From the NCBI GenBank assembly GCA_000231825.2, contig JH720355.1, positions 186,001 through 250,000 on the forward strand: a stretch of 64,000 nt of DNA, given 5' to 3'. Made by a program: the position numbers and the translations under genes. Positions 39,380 to 50,297 of this stretch are shown one piece after another. The DNA comes from Tetrahymena elliotti 4EA (taxonomy: Eukaryota > Ciliophora > Oligohymenophorea > Hymenostomatida > Tetrahymenidae). The notes under the pieces were generated by a model. The model was not told the DNA's origin. It saw nothing but the letters and a program-made list of their open reading frames with translations, and made no database searches. Numbering within the stretch: position 1 is the first letter of the stretch; each line of letters opens with the position of its first letter.

Positions 39380-40167
39380 AAAAAATTTTGTAAACCCTAC
39401 ACAATTATCTCAGCTATACTCGTAACTATAGAGGGAGATACATATTCAAAATTATAAAAATCTCAGAAAACATCCATTTTGCTAAAAACAAAGCAGCAAC
39501 CCCATATATAAAAAGTATTTTTTAAAGCATAGTCTAAGATTGAGAATACTAAGATCGAGCGAGGAAACACAAAAAAGAAGAAAAAAACCAGAGGAAAAAA
39601 CTAAAAAGAAAAAGAAAAAAAAGAAAGAAAGAAAAAGCAATACAAAAACAAGAAAAAGAAAAATTAAAATCAAAAGAAAAAGAAAAAGAAAAAAAAGAAG
39701 TAATTAAATTAAATAGACAAACTAAAATAAAATAAACTTAAATCAATAAAATAAATAAAAAATAAAAAAATCAAAGACATATCCACTTTTTTAAAAATTA
39801 AATAACTATCTGTAATATTAATATTCCTAAAGGCAAAGAGAATATCAAATCATTTAAATTAAATATAATCAATAATTTTTTTTTGCTTCAAAAGCGAAAA
39901 TAAGTTTTTTAAAATAGTTAATTATTTTAACAGTATTTAAAATAATAGAGATTTTTTAAAATGAAAAGATAACTTTCAATTTTAATTATAATTTATTTTT
40001 ATATTTCAAAAACATTTGATATTGGGTTTTCTATTTGTTATTTTGTCATTTTGCTAGAAAATTTGAAAGAAGAAAAAAAAATAGTGGAGGTTCATTAAGA
40101 AAAATCTGAATAAATATATTTATTTTGTAAAACGAAAAATATTTTAATACAAAATATAAAAATATTT
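39380..40167. other. Spacer with purine-rich tract
   Basis: Holds a strand-asymmetric A/G tract at about 39565-39705 (GAAAAA and AAGAAA repeats). On the plus strand it reads as Lys/Glu codons continuing the frame of 38996-39379 beyond its TGA. The complementary strand gives only poly-Phe/Leu, so an antisense gene is not supported. The rest is A/T-rich spacer. Confidence 0.45.
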
Positions 40168-40455
40168 TCATAAAGTACTAGAATTTTTAACAAAATTGTA
40201 ACTAAATTAGTTTTTTGAAAGAACAAGAATTTCATACGCTTCTTTTTTAGCCAACCTTTTTTCAATTCTCTCTTCTAATGGATAAAAGTTTTCATAGAAT
40301 GAAAATATCAGTCTAGGTATGCATAAAAACATCAAAGCAAAAGAAAAGTTAGTAAAAAAAGAGCCATACTTCATCCTTCTGTTGTATCCTGGAATGTATT
40401 TGACACTATTAGAGTTATAAGGATGAAACTTGTAATTATGATATTTTATTAGCAT
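40168..40455 (-). CDS. 95-aa single-pass membrane protein
   Basis: The frame runs from ATG 40455 through one in-frame TAA (Gln) to TGA 40170-40168; in the standard code it would end 13 codons early. The N-terminus is basic and aromatic (HNYKFHPYNS, YNRRMKYG), followed by one hydrophobic segment at about 32-53 and a charged helix (LEERIEKRLAKKEAYE). The size, single membrane segment and charge pattern resemble small accessory subunits of inner-mitochondrial-membrane complexes. That is only a resemblance, and no specific family is claimed. Confidence 0.6.
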
Positions 40456-40971
40456 TTTCTTTATTCTTTATTTAGTAAATTGGTTGATTGAATGATTTAT
40501 GGATATTTGTAATTGTATATCTAGATTAAAGAACTTTATTTTATAATTATAATATTGTCTTAAAATTTTTAAGTTGATTAATCTCTCTCTTTCTTAATAT
40601 TCCTATTTTTGAAATTAGTATTTCAGAAAAAAAATCAATTAAATATTTTAAAATAAAAAATTATTTTTCAAAGAAAATTAAAAAATATTTTGCAACCTTA
40701 GAAAAAATAAAAAGAAGAGAATTATTTTATTTAATTAATTCGGTTAAAATAAGTAAAAAAATATCTGAAAAATTTAAAGGCTATGATTAATTTTTTCAAA
40801 ATATAAGCTCTATCTATATCATAGATTTTTTTGTGATTAAATAGTTACCACTTCTTTTATTTTCATTAAAATCTTAAATTTATAACATTCAATTAATAAA
40901 AAATAAACTTCAAATTAATTCATCCTATTTGTTAGGTTTTTAAAAATACTTTAGGCGCTCCAAGAAGAGAC
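40456..40971. other. A/T-rich spacer between divergent genes
   Basis: Presumably carries both promoters for the 95-aa gene and the pseudokinase gene. No motif was recognised. Confidence 0.45.
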
Positions 40972-43900
40972 ATGAAACATAGATAAATTAGGCCTTAAAG
41001 CGCAAAGCTAACTTTTAATTCAAATAGCATAATAAAAGATACGTTTAAAACAAATAAGCCAAATGCAATAAAGAAGTAGGGCATTCATTTTTTATAGTTT
41101 TGATGCAAAACATAATTATTTTTCTAAAACCATTCAGACTTAATTTCATTAATAAATTTTATTATAGATAAAGCACATTTCAAAAGATTGATACAAGAAA
41201 TAGTTCTTTTGATGAACCAAATTAAGATCAATCACCTTACACAATAAACAATTCTATTAAATCTCGTAGGACAACAAAAAAGGAATCTTAAATTTTGAAT
41301 AAACTTCTTGATACTAACAGGTTATCTAATCCAAGTTTAATTTAGCATTCTTTTAGTTTCTTGAGAACCACTAGACCTCAAAGTGGATACACCAAATCGT
41401 CATTTGGAGAATCCTCAACTTTTTATGGCTCCTATAAATAGGATGAATGGAATTTTGACGAATTTCAATAAACTCATAAAAAAGATTTATATTTAGATTC
41501 ATTTTAATTGAAAAATGAGTATCATTAATTATAAGATGATAACTTGAAATTGAAGTCTTAAGTAGTTAAAATGGAAGTAAAATTTACTTTTTTTACTTTT
41601 AAATATTGAGCATTTTTATGTAATAAAATAATAGTAAAAAATTGGTTAAATGAAAAGATAAATTGCAGATTTTAAAGTGCTTTAGTAATTTGCAGAGCCT
41701 TCATTAAAAGACTAACCTAATTTATCTCCTTAGAAGAAAGTAAGCTATTATTTATTGTTAAGATTCACAAAAGTATAATTTTTTAAAAGAAATTAATAGA
41801 GAATAATCATGAAATTAGTTCTCTTAAAAGGGAAATCAAAGCTTAAAGAGATTTAATAGATCAAAAGATTTTGGAAGCTGAAGATATCAAGAAGATGTTA
41901 AGAACTTCAGATATGACTGAGTTAGGATTAGAAAAAAAAATACTCATGGAAGCATCAATTGATTATAAGGAAAGATATGATAAAACTTAACTTCAAAATA
42001 AAGTTGGTTTGCTCTTGTAATTTTAAATTTAGATAAATAATAAATAGTCTAAATTATATATTTAATATTAGATAAAGAAATGATTATTAGTAACTCGAAG
42101 ATATTTATCAATAAAAAATTAGAGAGCTTCAAAAATAAAATGCAAACCTCAGCTCTGTTCATACCAAAGAGCTTGAATAATCTAATAAAATTAAAGTAAT
42201 AATTTTTCAAATGATAAATTATTTACCATTTTTTTTATAGGCTAAGCATAGTAATTTAAATTAAGAAGTAGCATAGCTTCGTAGATAAATTTAGGAGACA
42301 GAGGCTAGAATAAAAATAGTCAAAGAAGAAAATAAGTCAAAGAAAGGGAAATAGGATTCTAACAAATAAGCTTCTCCTTAGGCTCCAAAAGATAAATAAT
42401 TTATTAGATAACTAGATGAAGAGAAATAAAAAATAATAATTGAAAAGTAAAACCTACAAGATTAGCTAATCAAAGAGTAAGGTATTGAATTTTAAAAGAA
42501 ATAAGCTATAGAATCTTCTAAAAATACTTACTTAAATGCTATTGATGAAAAGAAAGAGGAAAATTAAGATTTAAAAGAACAGCTGCACATAATTAGACAA
42601 CAAAACATGGTAGATTAAAAACTATATAATAAAAATATTATAATATAATTTTTACAAAATAGGAATTGAGGTATAAAATTTAATTGAAAGGAAAAGACGA
42701 GTTTTAAGAAAATAGTGATGAGGAAGGCTTAGATTAAAATCAAATTGGTGGCTTAATCAAACTTAAAAATATGAATGAAGTTTAGTTAAATAAGAATATG
42801 AATAAAAATTCTAGCTCAAATTTAAATGGAAACAATCGCAAAAATAGCTTTTAAAGCTAAAAAAGTAGTGATAGAGATAGTCTACAATATACTCATTCTA
42901 AGTATGGAACTTCTGCTTAACAAAAAGCTATTTCAAATTACTCTCCATTTTAGACAACAAATATTAAGAATAATCTTCTTTCATCTTTTAAAAATGGGTC
43001 TTAAGAAAAAGTGTTTTTACCAGAAATTTACAATAGTTAAATTCAAGATAAAGAGTAATTTGAATCATCTTAGAAAAAAGATGAGGGAATCTAAGCATCT
43101 TATCCTAATTTAGCTAATAAAAATTAATAAAAATCTAATTAAAAACTTTAAAATTAGTAAGATAATTAATTGTAAGAGTTGCCTATAAATGAATAAAATT
43201 TAAACTCGTAAACCCCAAAGACATCAAAAAGACTTGAGTTCTTTTACAGCTCCGATGCACAAAAAATAAATAGCTAGCCTCAAGATTAGTTAGATGCTCC
43301 TATTAACTAACCTTTTGTTTTTAATACTGACTCAATGAAATAACTAAAGAAAAAGGATTTGGCAATAAATAATTTCAATGATTTAGACTAAAATAAAAAG
43401 AATTTAAATACAGACACTAATTCAAATAAATCTGATAGAAAATTATTAGATAAGAAGCTCAATAATTTAAATGAAAGCAGAAGATAATCAGAAGGTGAAT
43501 ACTAAAATAGCAACTTTGATGAAAGTCTTTAAAGCAGTGCTAAAAATTCAAATAGATAAGTTAGCTTATTTTAAAGACTCTCAGATAATAAGAGAATAAG
43601 AAAAGTATCAGATATGACTGCCTCTGTTTATAGTAATAATGATAACGTCTTAGAAAATTCTGTTGGATCAGAAACTAGTGCTAGAGAAAATATATGTTAT
43701 GTAGATATTGAAAGAGAAAACTTTATTGATTACTTATTAAAAAGTATTGATTTAGAAAAAGAATGTTCTAAATTTGAGAATTTGATTTAAAGCAAAGAGC
43801 TCCTTACATTCCCTAATCCATAAAACACTCTCAACCAAATCATATTTAATTAGAGTACACATAATGTGGTAAATAACATATTTGGGTTTAACTCTAATTG

Positions 43901-46191
43901 CTTTAATTATGATGTAAGAAAGCAAAGAATAAAATCATCTGTGATTATTTAAGGTATTATCTTAAAATATCTTGAAGATTAATCAGCAAAGAAATCATTT
44001 TAAATCAGATAATATGAAATACACAAAATCATTTATGAAAAAAAGAGATTTGATCATAGTGTGATGGTGCCTGTTACACTTGGGTTCTCACACATTCTTA
44101 AATAATTATCAGTAAATACAATAGCTCTACCTGAGCTCTCTAATTCTTCATTTGAATTTGTCAGTTAATTTCAGATAGGTAATATTTTTTACTAATTCCT
44201 CAAATCTTTTCTCAAAGTTTTATATTTTATTTAGGTAATAAGGAAGCATATAAAGCTATTATTAAAAGAACAATTTAGAGTTGTACTTTGATATCTTACC
44301 CTCTTGAGACAAGCTATAATATAGAGATGCTTCTTAAAGAAATTGAACTAATAAATATCATATAAAGTCACTACACTCTGAAGCCATTATGTAGCTACAT
44401 AGATCGTGAAGATCAAAAATATTATCTTAACATAATATATATACCTCTAATTGGTAATTTAGAAGATTTTCTAGAGAAATATGAAGTGCAAGAATCTGAA
44501 AGAATCAAGTTATGCTATTAAATTGCTTTAGGTGTATAAGATATTCATCTTCACAATTACATACACACTTAAATAAATCCTTCAAATATAATGATCACAG
44601 AGAATTTCACACCCCTGATAACTAATTTAAAAGAATGTAGTTCTTTATGTGAATAAAAAGTTGAAAAAGAATAAAATGTTAAAGATAGCAAAGCAGATAA
44701 ATCTAGTTTATAATTTACTTATTAATGGATATTAACTAAAGGAAACACTTGGAATTAAAAAAATCAATTTACAAATTAAGATCTTTCCGGAACCTATGAT
44801 TTTTCTTTTGATATATTTAGTTTAGGTTTAGTTATTTATCACATTCTTACCCAAAAACAAATACCTGCAGAATTTAATGAAACCAGTTTTTCAAGTTTTG
44901 AATAATTAAAGTTGATGCTTCCAAGTTTAGATGATTTACCTATGGAATAATAAATTATTATCAAGCTTTGTCTTGAAAGATAGACATCTATTTAAGGAAT
45001 ATTGTACCGTCTTAAACAACTTATTGAAAAATAAGATTTAGATGTAATTTATTTCAAATTATATTTTTTAAATATCATTTTATTTTAAATAAATTCAAGG
45101 AAATACATAATTAAGAAATATCATTAAATATGTTGCCTTAAGAGCAAACTCCTGAGTCTTAAAGTGAGGTTTTCTTTGAAAAAGGAAGATTGATCTGCCC
45201 AATATCAAGTGGTATGATTGATGGTGTAGGAATGCTGTTCAGGACTAATAATATAAACCTAAAAGGTAACAATCCAAATTATAGAAACACAAGAGCTGAT
45301 AAAAAAGATGAAGATTTAGCTGTGTAGATGGAGTGTTTGATTGGTCACTTCAAAGGAGAATAGATCCATGGAAAAAGTATTTACATAAGATAAAATGAGC
45401 CTTATATACATTATATGAGAGAGTAAAATGGTAAAAATATTTACATCTTTGATAGTACTACAGATGAGCTAATCACTTGCCAACTACATAAGAGCTATCC
45501 CTCAATAAAAGGTGAGTTGGAGGAATCATTTTTAGATAAAATATCTGAGACCTTGTAGTCTGCAACTCATTTAGTGTTACCAGATAAAACAGAGCTAATT
45601 TGTAACCCTAAAAATCATTTAATAATATTAAAGAAACCAGGATTTGGAGAAATTCACTACTCTCCCTAAAACATCAAGTACCACCTTCCAAATGATGAAT
45701 ATATAATGATAGAAAACTCAAAGACTTACATGTATAAATCATTAAATTCTTCTCTCAATGTGATTCTCCCTACTTCAGGCTGTAAAGAGAAAATTTAACT
45801 CAACTCCAAAGAATATTTCTTTGAGTTCATTAATGTGAACCCATATTACATATTAACTCTAAGTAAAAAGAACAATGAAAAGCAACCAGTTACAGCAATA
45901 TTTGATTCAAATTTTTATTTAAATACTTTCCTTCCTGCTGAAAATTCGATAAAAATAAGTACAATCTAAATAAATGGAGGCTATTTAGGTTTTGCAATTA
46001 ATGTGAAACTAAATTCTGTAATTTTTGGAGTATTTAAGTCTCCAAACGAATCAATCCTGTTAGAAGGTTTTAAAATTACTTCTAGCTCAAACTAATTGCT
46101 CTAAGATTTCGATGTAACTGAACAGGAAAAAGAGTGTTAATCTCCCCTAAAAAGCATCAAAAGAGAGTTTTTCTCAAGTTACTAAAACTGA
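40972..46191 (+). CDS. 1,584-aa coiled-coil pseudokinase, 9 exons
   Basis: Nine exons join in phase: 40972-41075, 41168-41576, 41635-41739, 41790-42016, 42072-42195, 42241-42609, 42663-44178, 44235-45043 and 45100-46191. They total 1,585 codons including TGA. Residues 1-150 are basic and Ser-rich. About 150-440 is a long coiled coil rich in Gln, Glu and Lys. About 450-800 is disordered Asn/Ser/Gln sequence. A degenerate kinase-like domain spans about 850-1220. The catalytic loop reads YIHTQINPSN where HRDxKPxN is expected, so the catalytic Asp is replaced by Gln. The DFG position reads ITNL, but the later DIFSLGLVIYHIL helix is typical of kinases. No conventional activity is expected. The last 360 residues form a well-conserved-looking globular region of unknown type. 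A scaffold role is inferred. Confidence 0.85.
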
Positions 46192-47532
46192 TTAACTAAT
46201 TTTTGAATAACCTTAATTTTATTTTGATAAAAATATATCAATTTATATAAAGTATTAAATTAATTTTAGTGTAAATCAAACCTATAATATATTAGATTTT
46301 ATATTTACATATGAGTTTGTTAATTATTTTTTGTTGTATTTAGATGTTTTAAAAAATGTAGTAACAAAATTTAATTTTTTTTTCCATCAAAAATTCATAA
46401 AATTTAAATGATTACAATGAAATTGAATATTTTTTACCTCCTTTCTGAACAATATTTATCTAAACTATTTGTTTTTTTTCAATAATAAGTGAGAAAGTTA
46501 TTAAATCTAAATATTTATTATTGATATCTAATATGCTTAAAAATGACATAAAATTATTTAAAATATTAAATCCAATTTGTCTAACTAACTGAATTTAGAA
46601 AAATATCTAAGTTTAAATAAAATGATTTTCTTTTATTATTATAAGAAATTTTTTAAAGGAATTTGTTAAAGCATTGTATTTTTTAATTGTTCTACTTATG
46701 AAAAAGTTATTTTATTCATTTTTTTAATAAGTTAATTGTTTATTTACTACTAATTTAATTTCAAAAATTAAACAAAGCACAACTGCTTTTAAAAAGAATA
46801 AACCTTTTAGTATAAAATTTCTTATTAACAACAAATATGATTGAAAATATTTTCTTTAAAATAATGAATATGTTTCTATTATTAACAATATATTTCATAA
46901 AATGCAAAATTATTTAGTTTAGATCTTATTTATTCTATTTTTTTCTAAACTTTTTTGTTTAAATTAAAATTTTTGATGAATAGTAACAACATATCAAGTT
47001 ATATGTTAGACAAAGCATATCTTCCTGCTTACTATTATGAATTTAGTATGCAGATAATGATATGCTTTTATGTCTATTTAATATTAGCATTCTTCTACAC
47101 CTTATTGCCATTGAAAGAGATAACAAGGCTCTAGAGAAGCTTAAATTGTTTTTTAAAGCTTGTTTTTTTTACATTTAATTTGTGAAAATCTTTAATATTT
47201 TTTTTTGAAATAAATTAGTAAAGAATAAATCAGAAGCATGCAATAAATAAAGAAATTAAAAAACTAAATTTAGATTCAAATAATTTAATCTTGTTTCAAA
47301 AAATTTTCAATGAATGAATTATGTTAGTTGAAATAAGGTTACCAATAATAGAGTAAAATATGCTTGAAAATTAACAATTTGTTGAATGATATAAATATTG
47401 TTTTGAAAAAATAAAATATAAAACAAGGATACAAGTAGAATTAGAATGTTTTTTTATTTATTTAGTACTTATTCTTAATGTTTCTAAATAAAAATTTAAA
47501 ATAATTTCTTTAACTTTTTTAACTAGATAATC
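46192..47532. other. A/T-rich spacer between convergent genes
   Basis: About 1.3 kb. No supported frame. A slightly G+C-richer patch near 46990-47160 has an ATG at 46977 and short open runs, but no continuous coding frame. Confidence 0.5.
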
Positions 47533-49306
47533 TCAAACAAAATTTTGAGAAACATGGTTAAGGAAATAAGGAGCACCCCAGTTTTCTCTGTAAATCTTCT
47601 TTCCTGTTTATTCACAAATATCTTTAGGGGTTCTGTTTTTAGTAATCATTCTAAAGTAAGCCATGCACAAAGCATAAGAGTTAACCTTTTTACTAATAGT
47701 TTTGAATCTGCAGTGTCTTAAACCAGTGAGTAAAAGCATAGAAGCAAGAACAGGAGCACCCCAAGGATTAAATGTTCTTGAAGGATGTATTTTAATCTAG
47801 AAACCATTGAAGTGACCTTCTAAAGGTTCAGGGACTGTATGGAAGATATCTAAAGGAACAGCAATCAAATTACGTTTACAATGGAGGATAGCATTATCGA
47901 GAGCTTCTTCAAAATCACTTCCCTTACCCTAATTAATTAGAATAAATATTTAAGTTTAATTTAAAAAAATTTTTAAATGATAAAGCACTCATTTCACAAA
48001 AAATACCCTCAATTGAATGAGTTATTTAATTTATTGTTAATTTAAATTTTTATTTTTTTAAATTGGATGAAATATCATTTTTATATTTATTTAGAATATT
48101 TTTTTCTGAATGAGCTGATTTTAATTAAAGATAATTTACTTTTCCATATCCAACTAAACCATTTCCGTTACCCATAAAAATGAGATATCTAAAGTGATTA
48201 ACTCTGTTAAGAGTAGTGACTTAAGTAGTAACATCTCTATCTAATAAAACAATCATAAAGTCATCATTTAAACCCATTCTCATTTCTTTAGCTTTGTAGC
48301 CAAAGTTTCTATCTTCCTAGATATAAGGTTCTTAATGGAGAGCAAAATCTTCTTCTCCAGCTTCTTCGTCTGCTTCATTAATTTCAGGATCTTTAGAGTA
48401 ATCAATCTATAAATATCAGAAAATTATTAAGTATTAAATTAAATTAATGATGGGTTTTTTAATTGAACTTGAAATAAAATGTTGATAAATCAAAGATAAA
48501 TTTTTCATAAATAATTCTTAAAATAATTTTTAGATTTTATTCTGATTTCAAATCTATTTTTGAAATAAACGAATTTTAAAGAATTTTCTTAAGGATGCAA
48601 AAGTATCCAAATTATTTAATTTGACAGCTGATTTGATTGTTTGTTTGTTTATTTTTTTTAAAGAGTGTATTTTATTTTAAAATTTCAAGCCTTAAAAATC
48701 ATTTTAACATTAATTGTTTGATTTTATCTACCAAAAAATAGTTTGGAAAATAATATTTAATAAACTAAATTCTTACCAAATCGATGGGTTCATTGATTTT
48801 TTTAATTTTTCTGTTTCTAAATTCTTCAATCATATCAATTTCTTCTTGTCTTTATATTTATAAAATAGATTTTGATTTTAAACTAGAAAAAATGATAAAT
48901 TTTATCTAATTAAGGTCAAATAAACATTTTAAAATTTACTGACATAAACACTATAGTTAATTTATTTGATATTGCATATAAATTACCTGAGCTAGTTAGA
49001 TTTACTTAAAGTTGAGTTTTCACGAGAGTAATGAGAAAGATCTAAAATATGAGGATATTGTTTGTGCTTGGCTTGATAATCTTTAATAAAAGACTTAAAT
49101 TCAGCATCGTATTTAGCAGTAACATCAATAGTTTCTTTAATACTACCATCCCTAGTTTGTTCAGTAAGGAAGCTTTATAACTTTTATTTATCAGCAACAG
49201 TTTGCTTCACTTTGAATTTATCTGATATTTTCTACATAGTTTTGACAATACTGCCACTTCTAGAAAACTGTTAAAACAGTTTGAAGGTTAATCCAATATT
49301 TTTCAT
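47533..49306 (-). CDS. Mitochondrial small-subunit ribosomal protein uS5m, 4 exons
   Basis: Exons 49306-48987, 48849-48777, 48406-48140 and 47928-47533 give 352 codons in one frame, ending at TGA 47535-47533. Residues 1-30 are basic with hydroxylated residues, consistent with mitochondrial import. The core matches ribosomal S5. HFRYLIFMGNGNGLVGYGKG (near 203-222) is the loop of the N-terminal S5 domain. The C-terminal domain follows: an alternating Ala helix (EEALDNAI), IHPSRTFNPWGAPVLASMLL, and a GLRHCRFKTISK segment. It is encoded in the nucleus and acts in the mitoribosome decoding subunit, near the mRNA entry site in known structures. An N-terminal extension of about 150 residues is usual for mitochondrial versions. 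The last intron lies within the GKG of the S5 loop. Confidence 0.88.
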
Positions 49307-49527
49307 TTTATGTATAACTTTATTTATTTTAATAATAAATTATTCCTAGCTTGTTGTTTAGTTTAGATAATATTTTATTCTATGTTATATCCTCTTTTAA
49401 ATACCTTAACAAAAGACTTTGTAAAGAATTAAATATATTTTACAAATATTAATAAAGAAATAAGATAGCAAGTATGTATCCTTTATTAATTTTTTGATAC
49501 TAATATTTCACTTTGCTTTATTGCAAT

Positions 49528-49686
49528 TCAATCAAGTAAATCAATCTTCTTCCTTTTATTCTTCATTCTATTTTTATCAAGTCTCTTCATATAATCTACC
49601 CGCTCATTCTAAAATGTATATTATTTTTCATTAACAAACAAGCCAAATTATAGCCTTAATTAATTTTTAATAAGAATTTTGAACAT
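49528..49686 (-). CDS. 52-aa basic protein
   Basis: A short frame from ATG 49686 (MFKILIKNQLRL) to TGA 49530-49528. The C-terminal half is very basic (RLDKNRMKNKRKKID), and codons such as GAG, CGG and GAC stand out from the surrounding spacer. It lies 220 nt upstream of the uS5m start on the same strand. Size and charge would suit a small mitoribosomal or mitochondrial-import protein, but no family is recognised. It could alternatively be the last exon of a gene, since ATTTTAG within it would serve as an acceptor. Confidence 0.45.
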
Positions 49687-50297
49687 GTTTGAAAATAAAG
49701 ACCATATGCATACCAACTGTGCATTATTTTTTTGTAAAATTAAATAAAACAAATATAATATATTATTTTTTAATATTTTATTTTAAAAAAATATTTTCAT
49801 CGAACTATTCTTTTAAATGCAAGTGAGAAATTTTTATCTTTCTAATAATTTATGTTTTTTTTTTAAATATGAACAAATTAAATTAAAAAATGTTAAAATA
49901 TAAAAATATTTCTTTTGAATTAAATATATAAACAAATTTAAATAAAAAAATTTTTAAAATCAAAATATTTCTTTTGAATTAAAATAAATAATTAGAAATT
50001 CTATTTTTATTTTTACAAGATTGAGAAATAGGTTTTAAAAATACAAGATATAAAATAATTTTCTATGATTAAAATAAAAAATTATTTTCTCAATAAAAAT
50101 GTCAGATTAAATGAACAATTTTTTATAATTAATTATTAGCAAATCAAATTAATTTTAGAAATGATGATTTTTTTAGAAATACTAAATTAATTAAAATATG
50201 AACAATTTATTTAATATGTGTTAAATATCTATTTTATTAACATTAATTTATTAAACTGATAAAGGTTTTATATGGAAAAATTAATTTTGAATTATTT
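49687..50297. other. A/T-rich intergenic DNA
   Basis: Spacer of very high A+T. It contains an imperfect direct repeat of about 60 nt (near 49845-49910 and 49915-49980), each copy including the string atttcttttgaatta. No frame was supported. Confidence 0.5.

Noticed and set aside
39482..39673. Minus-strand standard-code ORF of 63 codons, poly-Phe/Leu
   Set aside because: It is the complement of an A/G-rich tract. The composition is an artefact of base bias and the plus strand reads more plausibly as Lys/Glu codons.
42826..43113. Plus-strand ORF of 95 codons in another frame
   Set aside because: It lies inside exon 7 of the coiled-coil pseudokinase in the wrong frame. The true frame is open across the whole exon with ciliate code.
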